From: DTKD01 sp050948905
GTDB taxonomy: Bacteria > Armatimonadota > UBA5829
Direction: 5' to 3'
Length of the DNA: 64,000 bases
NCBI GenBank assembly: GCA_050948905.1
Contig: JBMNES010000001.1
Coordinates: 868,001-932,000 of the forward strand
In this document: positions 43,056 to 51,814 of the stretch, one piece after another
Layout of the letters: each line of letters starts with the position of its first letter
Position numbering within the stretch: the stretch's first letter is position 1
Notes under the pieces: model-generated
Databases searched by the model: none
What the model saw: only the letters and a program-made list of their open reading frames with translations
What the model was told of the DNA's origin: nothing
Program-made: the position numbers and the translations under genes

Positions 43056-43980
43056 CATCATAATCCCTACTTATAATGAAGAGGAAAATGTTACCCAACT
43101 GGTTGCCGAGATCGACGGCGTCCTGGCCAAGGAAAACCTTGATGCCGAGATGATTTTTGTCGACGATGGTTCCACTGATGCCACATGGCAAAAAATCGTG
43201 GATTTGTCAGGGGCTAATAAGAATATAAGGGGAGTCCGCTTCCGGCGCAATTTCGGAAAAGCCGCAGCGCTCTCTGCAGGGGTCGCAAAGGCACGTGGCG
43301 ACATAATCATCACTATGGATGCTGATCTGCAGGACAACCCGGAGGAAATACCGCATCTTCTTGCCAAGATAGAAGAGGGCTATGATGTGGTCAGTGGTTG
43401 GAAGAAACGACGGTTTGACCCGTGGCATAAGGTGATGCCGAGCCGTGTATTTAACTGGTTTATCGGAAAAATTTGTGGGCCGCCGCTGCACGATCACAAC
43501 TGCGGCCTCAAATGCTACAAGACGGAAGTGCTTCACGAAGTTACCCTGTATGGAGAACTTCATAGATTTATCACTGTGCTTGCTTATGCGCGAGGCTTTC
43601 GTGTGACGGAAATACCAGTAGAGCACCGACGGCGCATCCACGGAACGTCCAAATATGGCGTTAAACGTTTCTTAAAAGGCTTTTTAGATCTCATCACCGT
43701 GAGGTTTCTGACCGGCTACGGCCAGCGCCCACAACACTTTCTCGGCGCATTCGGGACACTGGCATTCGCGCTTGGATCTGCGGGGTTAATCTATCTTGCT
43801 ATTTTATGGCTCGAAGGAGTCAGGCCGATTGGCACCCGGCCTGTTCTTATATACTCGGTGGCGGCGTTATTGCTTGGGGCTCAGTTGGTTTCGGTGGGTA
43901 TTCTTGCTGAGTTGCTGACGTCTCACAACATAAGCACGAGAGTAGATAAACTCTACAGCGTCTCCGAGGAAATAGGATAA
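43048..43980 (+). CDS. GtrB/DPM1-like polyprenyl-phosphate glycosyltransferase
   Basis: GT2 enzyme that moves a sugar from a nucleotide to undecaprenyl phosphate. Conserved pieces are ISIIIPTYNEEENV at the start, MIFVDDGSTDATW near 33, FRRNFGKAAALSAGVAKARG near 63-82, TMDADLQDNPEEIP near 89-102, HDHNCGLKCYKTEVL near 147 and HRRRIHGTSKYG near 193. Two C-terminal helices (about 230-300) anchor it. The ATG at 43048 has AGGAG at 43035-43039 and overlaps the upstream gene by 8 bases. An earlier in-frame ATG at 43009 is inside that gene. It probably supplies the donor for the GT39-like enzyme. Confidence 0.92.
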   Translation: MISIIIPTYNEEENVTQLVAEIDGVLAKENLDAEMIFVDDGSTDATWQKIVDLSGANKNIRGVRFRRNFGKAAALSAGVAKARGDIIITMDADLQDNPEEIPHLLAKIEEGYDVVSGWKKRRFDPWHKVMPSRVFNWFIGKICGPPLHDHNCGLKCYKTEVLHEVTLYGELHRFITVLAYARGFRVTEIPVEHRRRIHGTSKYGVKRFLKGFLDLITVRFLTGYGQRPQHFLGAFGTLAFALGSAGLIYLAILWLEGVRPIGTRPVLIYSVAALLLGAQLVSVGILAELLTSHNISTRVDKLYSVSEEIG

Positions 43981-43988
43981 CAGTTAGT

Positions 43989-44366
43989 ATGGTAAAGGCA
44001 ATCCTTGTTTTAGCAGGCGGGGCGTTGGGAGCTCTGACCAGGTATGGGGTCACTCATTTTAGCACGAAAACGCACCCCTCCACGTTCCCCTTCGGCACGC
44101 TATATGTAAATTTGATCGGGTGTTTGTTGATAGGATTAGTGTTCGGACTCAACGAGATGCGCGGGGTCAATTATCAATTTCGGCTCTTTTTCACCACCGG
44201 ATTTTTAGGCGCGTTGACCACTTTTTCGGCCTACAGCCTGGAGACCATCAGCCACGCCAACAGCGGGGAGACTTCGCTTGCAATAGCTAATATAGCACTA
44301 AGCAATGCAGGCGGGCTGTTGTGCGTGAAATTGGGCTCAATTTTAGCTCGATTTTTCTGTGCATGA
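43989..44366 (+). CDS. crcB: Fluoride ion channel CrcB (Fluc)
   Basis: Dual-topology fluoride exporter of 125 residues with four helices. Family motifs are GGALGALTRYGV near 9-20, GTLYVNLIGCLLIG near 36-49 and the signature TTGFLGALTTFSAYSLETI near 74-92, which holds the phenylalanine box and central sodium site. A single gene implies a homodimer. It follows the glycosyltransferase by 8 bases. No fluoride riboswitch is seen before it. Confidence 0.96.
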   Translation: MVKAILVLAGGALGALTRYGVTHFSTKTHPSTFPFGTLYVNLIGCLLIGLVFGLNEMRGVNYQFRLFFTTGFLGALTTFSAYSLETISHANSGETSLAIANIALSNAGGLLCVKLGSILARFFCA

Positions 44367-44424
44367 AATGAATATCGGCTTTCTGGGATTTGTGGGATTG
44401 TCATAGTCTTTGGACAGGTTGAGC

Positions 44425-44454
44425 TTGACCTTGGTGGTTGGGCGATGTTATACT
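44425..44454 (+). promoter_or_regulatory. Putative promoter of cdaA
   Basis: TTGACC (44425-44430) and TATACT (44449-44454), spacer 18, about 36 bases before the cdaA ATG. This would separate cdaA-cdaR transcription from crcB. Confidence 0.6.
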
Positions 44455-44489
44455 TATTAAAGAATATACACACAGCCATAGGGCACTAA

Positions 44490-45362
44490 ATGAGCTTCCT
44501 ATCAGCCGTGCAGAGAGACCTCCAAAGCGCCGGGTGGACGACCGTGATCTCCACCATAGCAGACGTAGCCCTCGTTACCCTCGCCGTCTACTGGGTCATT
44601 ATGCTTTCCAAGCGCCGGCCGGCCTGGCAGATCCTATGGGGACTGCTGGTATTTTTCGGTCTGGTCTATCTCACGGAACGCATGCAACTTCATACCATAA
44701 ACTTCCTTTTGAGGTCGTTTTTATATGTGCTGCCCGTTGCGGTAGTCATACTATTTCAGCCCGAACTGCGACAGATGTTGGAAAACATGGGCAGTGTGGC
44801 AGGTTGGGGCCGCGGGCTGGCTATGGTTCCTACAGAAGAGGTCAATTCCCTTATCCACGTAGTTGCACACTCCGCTGCGACGATGTCGGAGAGAAGAATC
44901 GGGGCTTTGATCGTTATCGAACGAGAAAGCCCGCTTGATGCAATTGCCGCCACGGGAACCCGAATCAACGCGGTCCTCAGCGAGCAACTCATAGGATCAA
45001 TATTCTACCCCGGCAATCCGCTTCACGACGGGGCGGTAATTATCCGTGGCTCAAGGGTTGTGGCCGCAGGCTGTACGCTGCCACTGAGCGAGAGCGCTAA
45101 CGTGGGGACGATGGTGCATACGCGGCACAAAGCCGCGCTTGGCGTGGCGGAAGAGAGCGATGCGGCGGTGGTTGTGGTATCTGAGGAGACGGGCACTATT
45201 TCCCTTGCTCTGGAAGGCACGCTTCATCGCGGTTTAGACCTCGAAGCACTGATGCACTGGCTCAACGTGGTCTGCGGCACGCATGACGACTCCGCATCTA
45301 AAGCAAAATTTGCCCGAACAGTTGATGATACTCTTAGAAAGGCCGGGCTGAGACGAAAATGA
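44490..45362 (+). CDS. cdaA: Diadenylate cyclase CdaA
   Basis: Membrane-bound cyclase making the second messenger c-di-AMP from two ATP. It has three N-terminal helices (about residues 20-100) and then the DisA_N catalytic domain. Active-site motifs are NPLHDGAVIIRGSRV near 172-186 and TRHKAALGVAEESDA near 209-223, corresponding to DGA and RHR. Length 290 is normal. The stop overlaps the cdaR start by 4 bases. The kimA-like potassium transporter lies about 0.7 kb beyond cdaR, consistent with potassium control by c-di-AMP. Confidence 0.97.
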   Translation: MSFLSAVQRDLQSAGWTTVISTIADVALVTLAVYWVIMLSKRRPAWQILWGLLVFFGLVYLTERMQLHTINFLLRSFLYVLPVAVVILFQPELRQMLENMGSVAGWGRGLAMVPTEEVNSLIHVVAHSAATMSERRIGALIVIERESPLDAIAATGTRINAVLSEQLIGSIFYPGNPLHDGAVIIRGSRVVAAGCTLPLSESANVGTMVHTRHKAALGVAEESDAAVVVVSEETGTISLALEGTLHRGLDLEALMHWLNVVCGTHDDSASKAKFARTVDDTLRKAGLRRK

Positions 45363-46312
45363 TCCGGCATAACTGGAAATATAAATTGCTGGCGCTGATG
45401 GTCGCTCTGATTTTATGGACCTATGTCAATGCGGAGCGCAACCCGCAGTCACGCCAAACATTCAGGATACCGGTAGAAATCATTGAGGTCAGCACGGGGC
45501 ATGTGGCTCAACTTGGCACCAGCAAAATATCGGTGACAGTGGCTGGGCTGAAAACAGCGGTGGACTCGGTGGCGAAGGAGGATATCGAAGCCTTTGTGAA
45601 CCTGCGATCTATGCCGCTTGGCAAGAATGTGGCAGAGGCGCAGCTTCCTGTGCAGGTGAGATTGCCGAGGGCGATAGCGGCAGATTTAGATGTGACCGCC
45701 ACTCCACGTACGATTCACGTCCGAATGGAAGCTTTGGGGGAGAAGCGAATCCCGGTTAAGGTCGGCTTTGTGGCGGACCCGCCGCCTGGGTTCTCATACG
45801 GCACTCCTATCGTGACTCCAGGCGCGATTGTGGCTTCCGGGCGCGTGACCCAGCTTGCTAAGATCAACTCCGCGTCGATTACGCTCTCAAGCGACCTGGC
45901 AAGCTCTCCTAACGGAGATTACTGCGATGTTTCTGCATTGGACAAGCAAGGCAACGTCGTCAGCGAGGTCAGCGTGCGACCTGAAAGGGTGAGGGTTAAG
46001 CTCGATATGGTGGAGATGCCCGCGACAAAGACGGTCATCATCAGCCCGGTCTTTAGCGGCGTTCCCAAATTCCCTTCAAGGGTTCAAAAATACACCGTGA
46101 CCCCATCGTCGGTGACATTAGAAGGCAAACCGAGCAGGCTGGCAAACATAAGCGCGATTACCACGGATACAATCTCTTTAGAAGGGGCGGAGTCGACGAT
46201 CGTCCGAGATATCTCACTGGATATCCCGTCTGGCACAAAGCCGATCGGCTCAAGGACAGTTCGAGTCACGGTCTATATAGTGACACCGCACCAGCCGGCC
46301 AATAACGATTAA
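45359..46312 (+). CDS. cdaR: YbbR-domain protein CdaR
   Basis: Membrane-anchored regulator of CdaA. One N-terminal helix (residues 10-25, LLALMVALILWTYVNAE) is followed by about three YbbR repeats facing outside the membrane, with typical strands such as KRIPVKVGFVADPPPGFSYG and VTPSSVTLEGKPSRLANI. YbbR proteins bind CdaA and modulate it in Firmicutes. The coupled overlap (ATGA) with cdaA supports that role here. It ends 4 bases into the convergent ICMT-like gene. Confidence 0.93.
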   Translation: MIRHNWKYKLLALMVALILWTYVNAERNPQSRQTFRIPVEIIEVSTGHVAQLGTSKISVTVAGLKTAVDSVAKEDIEAFVNLRSMPLGKNVAEAQLPVQVRLPRAIAADLDVTATPRTIHVRMEALGEKRIPVKVGFVADPPPGFSYGTPIVTPGAIVASGRVTQLAKINSASITLSSDLASSPNGDYCDVSALDKQGNVVSEVSVRPERVRVKLDMVEMPATKTVIISPVFSGVPKFPSRVQKYTVTPSSVTLEGKPSRLANISAITTDTISLEGAESTIVRDISLDIPSGTKPIGSRTVRVTVYIVTPHQPANND

Positions 46313-46848
46313 GGCTCGTGGATATATGCGCTGAGCCTTGGCAGAAGCAGAGGCACTTTGGCGCGATATTTAAGGTAGTCCTCTCCGAATCGCAAAGCCA
46401 GCCCTGCTTCTTCGGATTCAGCCACAAACAGCCACAGAAGACCGATCACCGGCACAAGCACAAACCCGGTCAGAGAGCCGCGTAAAAAGGCTATGCCAAG
46501 CAAAATGGCAAGCAGGCCGAGCATCATAGGGTTGCGTGTGTAGGCATAAGGTCCTGTGGTGACCAGGGTCTGTGTCGGTTGGATCGCCCGACCGAAGAGC
46601 TCCAAAGGCAGCCCCCGGCCCACGAACAGCAAATACGACCACGACCACAACACCCAGAACGCACCGACCAGTATCCCCGCAGCACCAACTATCGAAGACC
46701 ACGGTACACCTAAAAGCCGCGACAGGTTGAATGCGCGATCAAGGAAGATCGTCACCACCCAGAAGGCAGCGGGCGCCACCAATCCTATAAGAATGACGCT
46801 TATCGCCGCACCGATTACCCGCCTGTGAATGCTGACATTGTTTTCCAT
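46309..46848 (-). CDS. ICMT/PEMT-like membrane methyltransferase
   Basis: Small polytopic protein of the isoprenylcysteine carboxyl methyltransferase/phospholipid methyltransferase group, with four or five helices. The SAM-binding signature is at the C-terminal half: GPYAYTRNPMMLGLLAILLG near 103-122 and LFVAESEEAGLALRFGEDYL-type EE motif near 140-160. The ATG at 46848 is preferred to 46869 because GGGAG is spaced 6-7 bases before it. The substrate in bacteria is usually unknown. It sits convergent to cdaR and divergent from the potassium transporter. Confidence 0.85.
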   Translation of the reverse strand: MENNVSIHRRVIGAAISVILIGLVAPAAFWVVTIFLDRAFNLSRLLGVPWSSIVGAAGILVGAFWVLWSWSYLLFVGRGLPLELFGRAIQPTQTLVTTGPYAYTRNPMMLGLLAILLGIAFLRGSLTGFVLVPVIGLLWLFVAESEEAGLALRFGEDYLKYRAKVPLLLPRLSAYIHEP

Positions 46849-46914
46849 TGCGCACTCCCATTGACTCATTACCCTTCGACGTTGAGCTCAAACCATGGTA
46901 TGTGAGGAGGATGC

Positions 46915-46943
46915 GTGACAATGTATCTTCAGAGTGCTACACT
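46915..46943 (+). promoter_or_regulatory. Putative promoter of the KimA-like gene
   Basis: GTGACA (46915-46920) and TACACT (46938-46943) with a 17-base spacer. It predicts a leader of about 80 bases before the TTG start. Confidence 0.5.
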
Positions 46944-46951
46944 ATTCCTAT

Positions 46952-47029
46952 CGCCAGGGAGTGTCATCCTGGCGTGTGTTATTTTAGTATATTCCAAAGA
47001 ATGCGCTTTGGCGCCTGGGGGGTTTCCAC
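46952..47029 (+). promoter_or_regulatory. Structured leader of the KimA-like gene
   Basis: Hairpin 1 is CGCCAGG/CCTGGCG (46952-46958 with 46968-46974) and hairpin 2 is CCAAAG/CTTTGG (46994-46999 with 47006-47011). A second CCTGG at 47014-47018 could also pair with the 5' arm of hairpin 1 and leads straight into the GGGGGG ribosome site. No ydaO-type c-di-AMP riboswitch is recognised. Confidence 0.4.
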
Positions 47030-48859
47030 TTGTTTCCCTTAATTAGGAGACTGTTGTTTGGTCGGCCGTTGGCAAGCGCGCGTGAGTCTCAGGAGCGGCT
47101 GCCAAAATTTCTGGCTTTGCCGGTGTTCGCATCTGACGCGGTGTCATCTGTGGCGTATGGCCCGGAAGAGATGCTGTTGGCTCTGATGGTAGCGGGTGCA
47201 GTCGCTTGGACGGTGTCGCTTTATGTCGGTCTGGCGATTGCGTTTTTGATAGTTATAGTAACTATCTCCTACAGACAGACGATTTTCGCGTATCCTCAGG
47301 GCGGCGGCAGCTACTCCGTATCCAAAGAAAATCTCGGCACAAACTATGCCCTGGTCGCTGCGGCTGCTTTGTTGACTGACTATGTTTTGACCGTAGCGGT
47401 AAGTATTGCCTCTGGGGTGTTCGCATTCGTCTCTGCGTATCCGCAATGGGCACAATATAGAACTGAGATATGTGTAGTCTGCATATTCCTGGTGGCTTTA
47501 GCCAATTTACGAGGGGTGCGCGAGTCGGGGGCGTTGTTTGCGGGGCCGATGTATTTATTTACGGGCAGCCTGGCGATAATGTGCGTGGTAGGGCTATACA
47601 AAGTCTTATCCGGTGCTCCTATCAATTATATCAATCCTCCATCCGAGCATATGCCGATTACCCACACTTTAGGAATGCTATTGATTTTGAGAGCGTTTTC
47701 TAATGGATGTTCGGCTATGACTGGTATTGAATCTGTCGCGGTCGGTGTGCCTGCGTTCAAACCGCCCGAATCAAGGAATGCGGCTACGATTATGAGTTGG
47801 ATGGCGGGCATATTGATTTGCCTGGTTTTGGGGATCACTTTTCTTGCGCACGCTTACAGGGTCTTCCCGTCCGCCGAAGAGTCCGTGCTTTCTCAGATGG
47901 CCCGGAGCATTCTGGGCAGAGGCGCGTTGTATTTGATTATCCAGATATCGACGTTTCTGGTTTTAGTGTTGGCGGCGAATACGGCATTTCAAGGTTTTCC
48001 GAGGCTGGCCTCCATATTGGCACGGGACCGCTACGCGCCCAGGCAGCTTGCCAATGTAGGTGACAGGCTTGTATTTTCAAACGGTATAGTGCTGCTGGCG
48101 GCTGTGGCGGCTGGTTTGTTGATAAAATTCCACGGAGATGTGCACCTGTTGATCCCGCTGTATGCGGTAGGCGTATTTGTTTCGTTTACGTTGTCGCAGA
48201 CGGGTATGGGCTTCCGGACGATGCGTATGAAACACAAGGGCTGGCGGCTGCACGCTGGGATTAGCTTTACGGGAGCCACTGCCACTTTCCTGGTCGCGCT
48301 AATAATATCGATAACGAAGTTTGTGGAAGGCGCTTATATCGCCATAGCTTTGATATTGGCGCTTGTGTACATCTTTCACAAGATACACCAGCATTATATA
48401 ACACTCGGCAATCAACTCCGATTGACGCCGGAGACCTTTGAGGAACCTGCCGCGGTGCGGTCAACTGCGATCGTGTTGACTTCCAGTATTCACAAGGGTA
48501 TCCTTCCCGCGTTAGAATATGCGCGCACTCTCAGCCATGACTGTCGTGCTTTGTTTATAGAGATAGACCCCATCGAAACCGCTTTGATTAGAGAACGATG
48601 GGAAAAGTATGGCCTGGGGGTGCCGCTGGTGATATTGGAATCCCCATATCGATCGGTGGTGGCGCCGATTTTGGCGTACCTTAGAGAAGTGAAAAAGGAA
48701 AGGCCGAACTATGTGGTGACGGTGGTGTTGCCGGAGTTTGTTCCGCGAAAGTGGTGGCACAAACTGCTGCACAATCAATCCGGGCTGTTTTTGAAAATCG
48801 CCCTGATGCTGCAGCGCGACATCGTCTTTACCAACGTTCGTTACTATGTAGAGAGATAG
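47030..48859 (+). CDS. kimA: KimA-like potassium transporter (APC superfamily)
   Basis: Resembles Bacillus KimA, a proton-coupled high-affinity potassium importer inhibited by c-di-AMP. Length 609 matches it, and blocks recur in order: SSDAVSSVAYG-like SDAVSSVAYGPEEMLL near 37, SYRQTIFAYPQGGGSYSVSK near 80-100, TDYVLTVAVSIASGVFAF near 118, AFSNGCSAMTG near 222, LVLAANTAFQGFPRLASILA near 310 and LYAVGVFVSFTLSQTGMG near 384. About 12 helices are followed by a 150-residue cytoplasmic Usp-like tail. The start is TTG after GGGGGG. Close linkage with cdaA/cdaR supports the potassium role; a generic amino-acid permease is the alternative. Confidence 0.85.
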   Translation: MFPLIRRLLFGRPLASARESQERLPKFLALPVFASDAVSSVAYGPEEMLLALMVAGAVAWTVSLYVGLAIAFLIVIVTISYRQTIFAYPQGGGSYSVSKENLGTNYALVAAAALLTDYVLTVAVSIASGVFAFVSAYPQWAQYRTEICVVCIFLVALANLRGVRESGALFAGPMYLFTGSLAIMCVVGLYKVLSGAPINYINPPSEHMPITHTLGMLLILRAFSNGCSAMTGIESVAVGVPAFKPPESRNAATIMSWMAGILICLVLGITFLAHAYRVFPSAEESVLSQMARSILGRGALYLIIQISTFLVLVLAANTAFQGFPRLASILARDRYAPRQLANVGDRLVFSNGIVLLAAVAAGLLIKFHGDVHLLIPLYAVGVFVSFTLSQTGMGFRTMRMKHKGWRLHAGISFTGATATFLVALIISITKFVEGAYIAIALILALVYIFHKIHQHYITLGNQLRLTPETFEEPAAVRSTAIVLTSSIHKGILPALEYARTLSHDCRALFIEIDPIETALIRERWEKYGLGVPLVILESPYRSVVAPILAYLREVKKERPNYVVTVVLPEFVPRKWWHKLLHNQSGLFLKIALMLQRDIVFTNVRYYVER

Positions 48860-48860
48860 A

Positions 48861-50054
48861 ATGATAATCGAGGCTCGCGACGATACAATAACTTTGCGCG
48901 GGGAGGTGAAATCCAACATCTGGCCCGCGATTCAAGCTGCTGCAGCACTGCTGCTGGAAAATCACCCGACTGGGATAATAATAGATGGATCGCCGATAAC
49001 CAAGATCACGGCGAAGGGCGCGGAGACGTTTTCCGACGCGTTCGCATTTATCGCATCTCAAAATGCGCGGATTATGGTTGTGGGGCTTACCGATGAGGAG
49101 ATCGAGATCGGCAAGACCGTGCCGGGGGTAAGGTCGCAGTTGCCGATAGCTGCGACTATTGAGGAGGCCAGATATTCGCTGGAAATAGGCGAGGCGAAAC
49201 CGCGCAGGGGAAAGGCTCAGACTGCCGGAGTTGTGCCGATGCTGGGAAACTGGAAAAGGGCGGTCTATTTTGCGGATAAACTTGCTATCGGCGAGAACTG
49301 CGAGATACATCTTGTAGACCTTATCCGTGTGCCGTGGACTTTGCCTTTAGGCAGCCCGCTTCCTGACCGTGAAGCGCAGGGCCAGAAGCGGTTGGAGGAA
49401 GGACAGGGGTTAGTTAAGCAGACGGGTCTGTCGAGCTTTGCTCACGTCCAACGGGTGCGCTCTGGCACGGAACTGGGCGAGTTTGCGGAGAAATTAGGCG
49501 CGAATTTCGCCTTGACCAGCATCGACGACTGTGGGGATGATTGTCTGAAGATGGAGCAATCGGAGGCGTTGTCTCTTCAGGAGGCGGCCCCTTTGGAGGT
49601 TTCTTTAATAAAGGGTTCCCCTGAGAATCCAACTCAGCCCGCACTTAATGTCGTCGTTCCTGCGACTGGTGCGTGGAGCCTGGCAGTTCAGCATGCCTGC
49701 AAACTCGTAGAGGGTGAGCCTAACGCGAAGGTTACGGTGGTCTCGATAATTGCCATACCTCGTAGTCAGGCGCTGGATACTCCGAAGCCCGACGCCGATG
49801 CGGCTGCGGCGGATTGCGCCAGAGAAGCGAATCGGATAGGAAAAAGGTATGGTGTCGCCATAAATCACGTCTCGGAGAGGGTGCGCGACTCGGTTTTGGG
49901 ATTCCTTAAAATAGTAGAAGAGGGCAAATTTGACCTGGCGGTAGTAGGGCTGCGCCGTGAATCTACCGGGGATTTCCATCTTGCGCAGTCTGTGGCTCTC
50001 ACACTAATCAACAAGCTGCCTTGTGAGGTTATGTCGTTCAGGCAGGCGCGATAG
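48861..50054 (+). CDS. STAS domain fused to two universal-stress-like domains
   Basis: Cytoplasmic protein of 397 residues with three parts. Residues 1-110 look like a STAS domain (GIIIDGSPITKITAKGAETF), but the DSxG phosphorylation serine is replaced by TAKG. Residues 125-245 and 262-395 look like Usp alpha/beta domains (KRAVYFADKLAIGENCEIHL; ALNVVVPATGAWSLAVQHAC and the C-terminal DLAVVGLRRES). The gene starts 1 base after the KimA-like stop, so they are co-translated. KimA itself carries a Usp-like tail, so this protein is a plausible regulatory partner. That function is an inference. Confidence 0.7.
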   Translation: MIIEARDDTITLRGEVKSNIWPAIQAAAALLLENHPTGIIIDGSPITKITAKGAETFSDAFAFIASQNARIMVVGLTDEEIEIGKTVPGVRSQLPIAATIEEARYSLEIGEAKPRRGKAQTAGVVPMLGNWKRAVYFADKLAIGENCEIHLVDLIRVPWTLPLGSPLPDREAQGQKRLEEGQGLVKQTGLSSFAHVQRVRSGTELGEFAEKLGANFALTSIDDCGDDCLKMEQSEALSLQEAAPLEVSLIKGSPENPTQPALNVVVPATGAWSLAVQHACKLVEGEPNAKVTVVSIIAIPRSQALDTPKPDADAAAADCAREANRIGKRYGVAINHVSERVRDSVLGFLKIVEEGKFDLAVVGLRRESTGDFHLAQSVALTLINKLPCEVMSFRQAR

Positions 50055-50062
50055 GGGTTTTG

Positions 50063-50869
50063 GTGGAGGATAAAAAGATAGAAGGATCGCGAATACGAGA
50101 TGAGTTCGAGGCTCTGGTCGAGACGGTGGCGAAGCTGCGGGCACCGGACGGATGCCCGTGGGACAGGGAGCAGACTCATGTGTCGCTGAAAAAATATGCG
50201 ATTGAAGAGACTTACGAGGTTCTGGAGGCGATAGACAGCGGAGATCCGGTTCAAGTCGAGGATGAACTGGGGGATTTGTTGCTGCAGGTGCTTCTGCACG
50301 CAGAGATAGCTCGTGAGAATAATCAGTTCGACATAGCAGATGTGTGCGCCACTATTCGCAAAAAGCTGCAGAGAAGACACCCGCACGTGTTCGCCGATGT
50401 GCAAGTTAACGGCGTCGATGACGTCTTGACTAATTGGGATCAGATAAAAAGCACCGAACCCGGATATGAGGATCGTAAGTCGGTTCTTGACGGGGTGCCG
50501 AAAAGCCTGCCTGCCTTGATGCGTGCTGCTAAACTCAGCAAGAAAGCAGCACGAACAGGCTTCGATTGGCCAAACGTAGCCTCAATTTTCGATAAACTGC
50601 GAGAGGAATCGGATGAGCTTGAGCAGGCTGTTGAGTCTGCGGATAAGGGTCAGATTCGATCTGAAATCGGGGATATGCTGTTTACGATCGTCAACATAGC
50701 CCGGCACGAGGGCATCGACCCCGAGGAGGCGCTTCGAGAGATGCTGGACAGGTTCTCGTTCAGGTTCGGCAAAATCGAGCAGCACGCTGACAAATCGGGT
50801 AAGAATATATCTGAGATGACCTTGGCGGAGATGGACGAAATATGGGAGGCCGCTAAGGGCGAGCAGTAA
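50063..50869 (+). CDS. mazG: Nucleoside triphosphate pyrophosphohydrolase MazG
   Basis: All-alpha NTP pyrophosphatase with two tandem MazG domains, cleaning aberrant or excess (d)NTPs. The first domain has LRAPDGCPWDREQTHVSLK near 22-40 and the metal-binding EDELGDLLLQVLLHAEIA near 70-87. The second has FDWPNVASIFDKLREE and EIGDMLFTIVNIARH near 195-210. The GTG at 50063 is chosen because AGGGG is at 50053-50057; TTG one codon earlier is too close to it. It ends 19 bases before the secreted BsuPI-domain gene. Confidence 0.95.
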   Translation: MEDKKIEGSRIRDEFEALVETVAKLRAPDGCPWDREQTHVSLKKYAIEETYEVLEAIDSGDPVQVEDELGDLLLQVLLHAEIARENNQFDIADVCATIRKKLQRRHPHVFADVQVNGVDDVLTNWDQIKSTEPGYEDRKSVLDGVPKSLPALMRAAKLSKKAARTGFDWPNVASIFDKLREESDELEQAVESADKGQIRSEIGDMLFTIVNIARHEGIDPEEALREMLDRFSFRFGKIEQHADKSGKNISEMTLAEMDEIWEAAKGEQ

Positions 50870-50888
50870 AGCGAAAGGGGTCACGGCC

Positions 50889-51644
50889 GTGCGTGCGACG
50901 ATTTTTCTGATCGCTATAATCTCTCTGGCCGGAACCGGTTCTGCGCAGCAAAGCGTTATGCAGGGCCTGCGGACCGATAAACCGTCTTATGGTCTTGGCG
51001 AGACCGTCGGTTTTGAGTATGCCATCCGCAACGATACCAACCAGGTCCTCAAATATTCGTTTACTTCGGGAAAGCAGTTCGATTTGTGGGTGTTGTGCGA
51101 CGGGGGTGAGTGTTATCGTCTCAGCAAGCACATGTTCTACACCCAGGCGTTGACCTCTTTGACTCTTGGCCCAGGCGATACAAAGACCTATTGCGCTCGC
51201 TGGGATCAAAAGGACAACTCTGGCAGGCAGGTTGGGCCTGGCACATTCACCGTCTACGCGCAGCTCACCCCTTCCGACAATGCTCCTCCCGCCACATCGA
51301 CAAGGGTTCAAATCGGGACCAAAACCGCCGCGCTGGTGCCTGTGACGATCAAGCAGGCTATAACGACTTTTGATGCGCTTGACGGCAAAATGGTGGTGAT
51401 CTCGGCGGTGTATCGTGGTTTCCAGCCGAATCCGAAAGACACCAACGTACAGGATGGGCCACCTGAGACAAACCAGGACTGGGCTGTATGCGATGATACG
51501 GGGTGTATGTATGTCGTGGGAAAAAACCCTCTTGATCCGGTCAAAGATCGCGGCGTGGCTATCACAGTTATCGGCAAACTGAAAAAATCCGCAAAGGGGC
51601 AGGTCTATATGATTCTGCAGAGCGCGACTACAGGCAGGCGATAG
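50889..51644 (+). CDS. Secreted protein with BsuPI-like and OB-fold-like domains
   Basis: Exported protein of 251 residues with a signal peptide (1-19, ending AGTGSAQQ). Residues 24-140 resemble the BsuPI intracellular proteinase inhibitor fold: GLRTDKPSYGLGETVGFEYA, then LGPGDTKTYCARWDQKD. BsuPI folds are often used in secreted proteins. Residues 150-250 look like a secreted OB-fold (DGKMVVISAVYRGF and GVAITVIGKLKKS), related to those in the secreted proteins at 15877-31152. The start is GTG at 50889 after AAAGGGG. The role is unknown; inhibition of a protease is only one option. Confidence 0.7.
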   Translation: MRATIFLIAIISLAGTGSAQQSVMQGLRTDKPSYGLGETVGFEYAIRNDTNQVLKYSFTSGKQFDLWVLCDGGECYRLSKHMFYTQALTSLTLGPGDTKTYCARWDQKDNSGRQVGPGTFTVYAQLTPSDNAPPATSTRVQIGTKTAALVPVTIKQAITTFDALDGKMVVISAVYRGFQPNPKDTNVQDGPPETNQDWAVCDDTGCMYVVGKNPLDPVKDRGVAITVIGKLKKSAKGQVYMILQSATTGRR

Positions 51645-51730
51645 TTGTGCCTGGCCGCTAGACATTCGCGGAGGTTTTTGCGAGAATGTTTACGAGGTTA
51701 TCTGATTTGTGCGCAATGACACAATTCAGC

Positions 51731-51759
51731 TTGACTGTCGTTACGTCCGGTGTTACCAT
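51731..51759 (+). promoter_or_regulatory. Putative promoter of the hdr-flx cluster
   Basis: TTGACT (51731-51736) and TACCAT (51754-51759) with a 17-base spacer lie 55 bases before the hdrC start. The -10 is weak. Confidence 0.4.
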
Positions 51760-51814
51760 AAGGTTGTGTGATACCTGAGAACGCTGTGTTCGGCTTTACG
51801 CCGGGCGGTAATAT

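Noticed and set aside
46944..47029. ydaO-type c-di-AMP riboswitch before the KimA-like gene
   Set aside because: The leader is too short and I do not see the conserved riboswitch segments; only simple hairpins are present.
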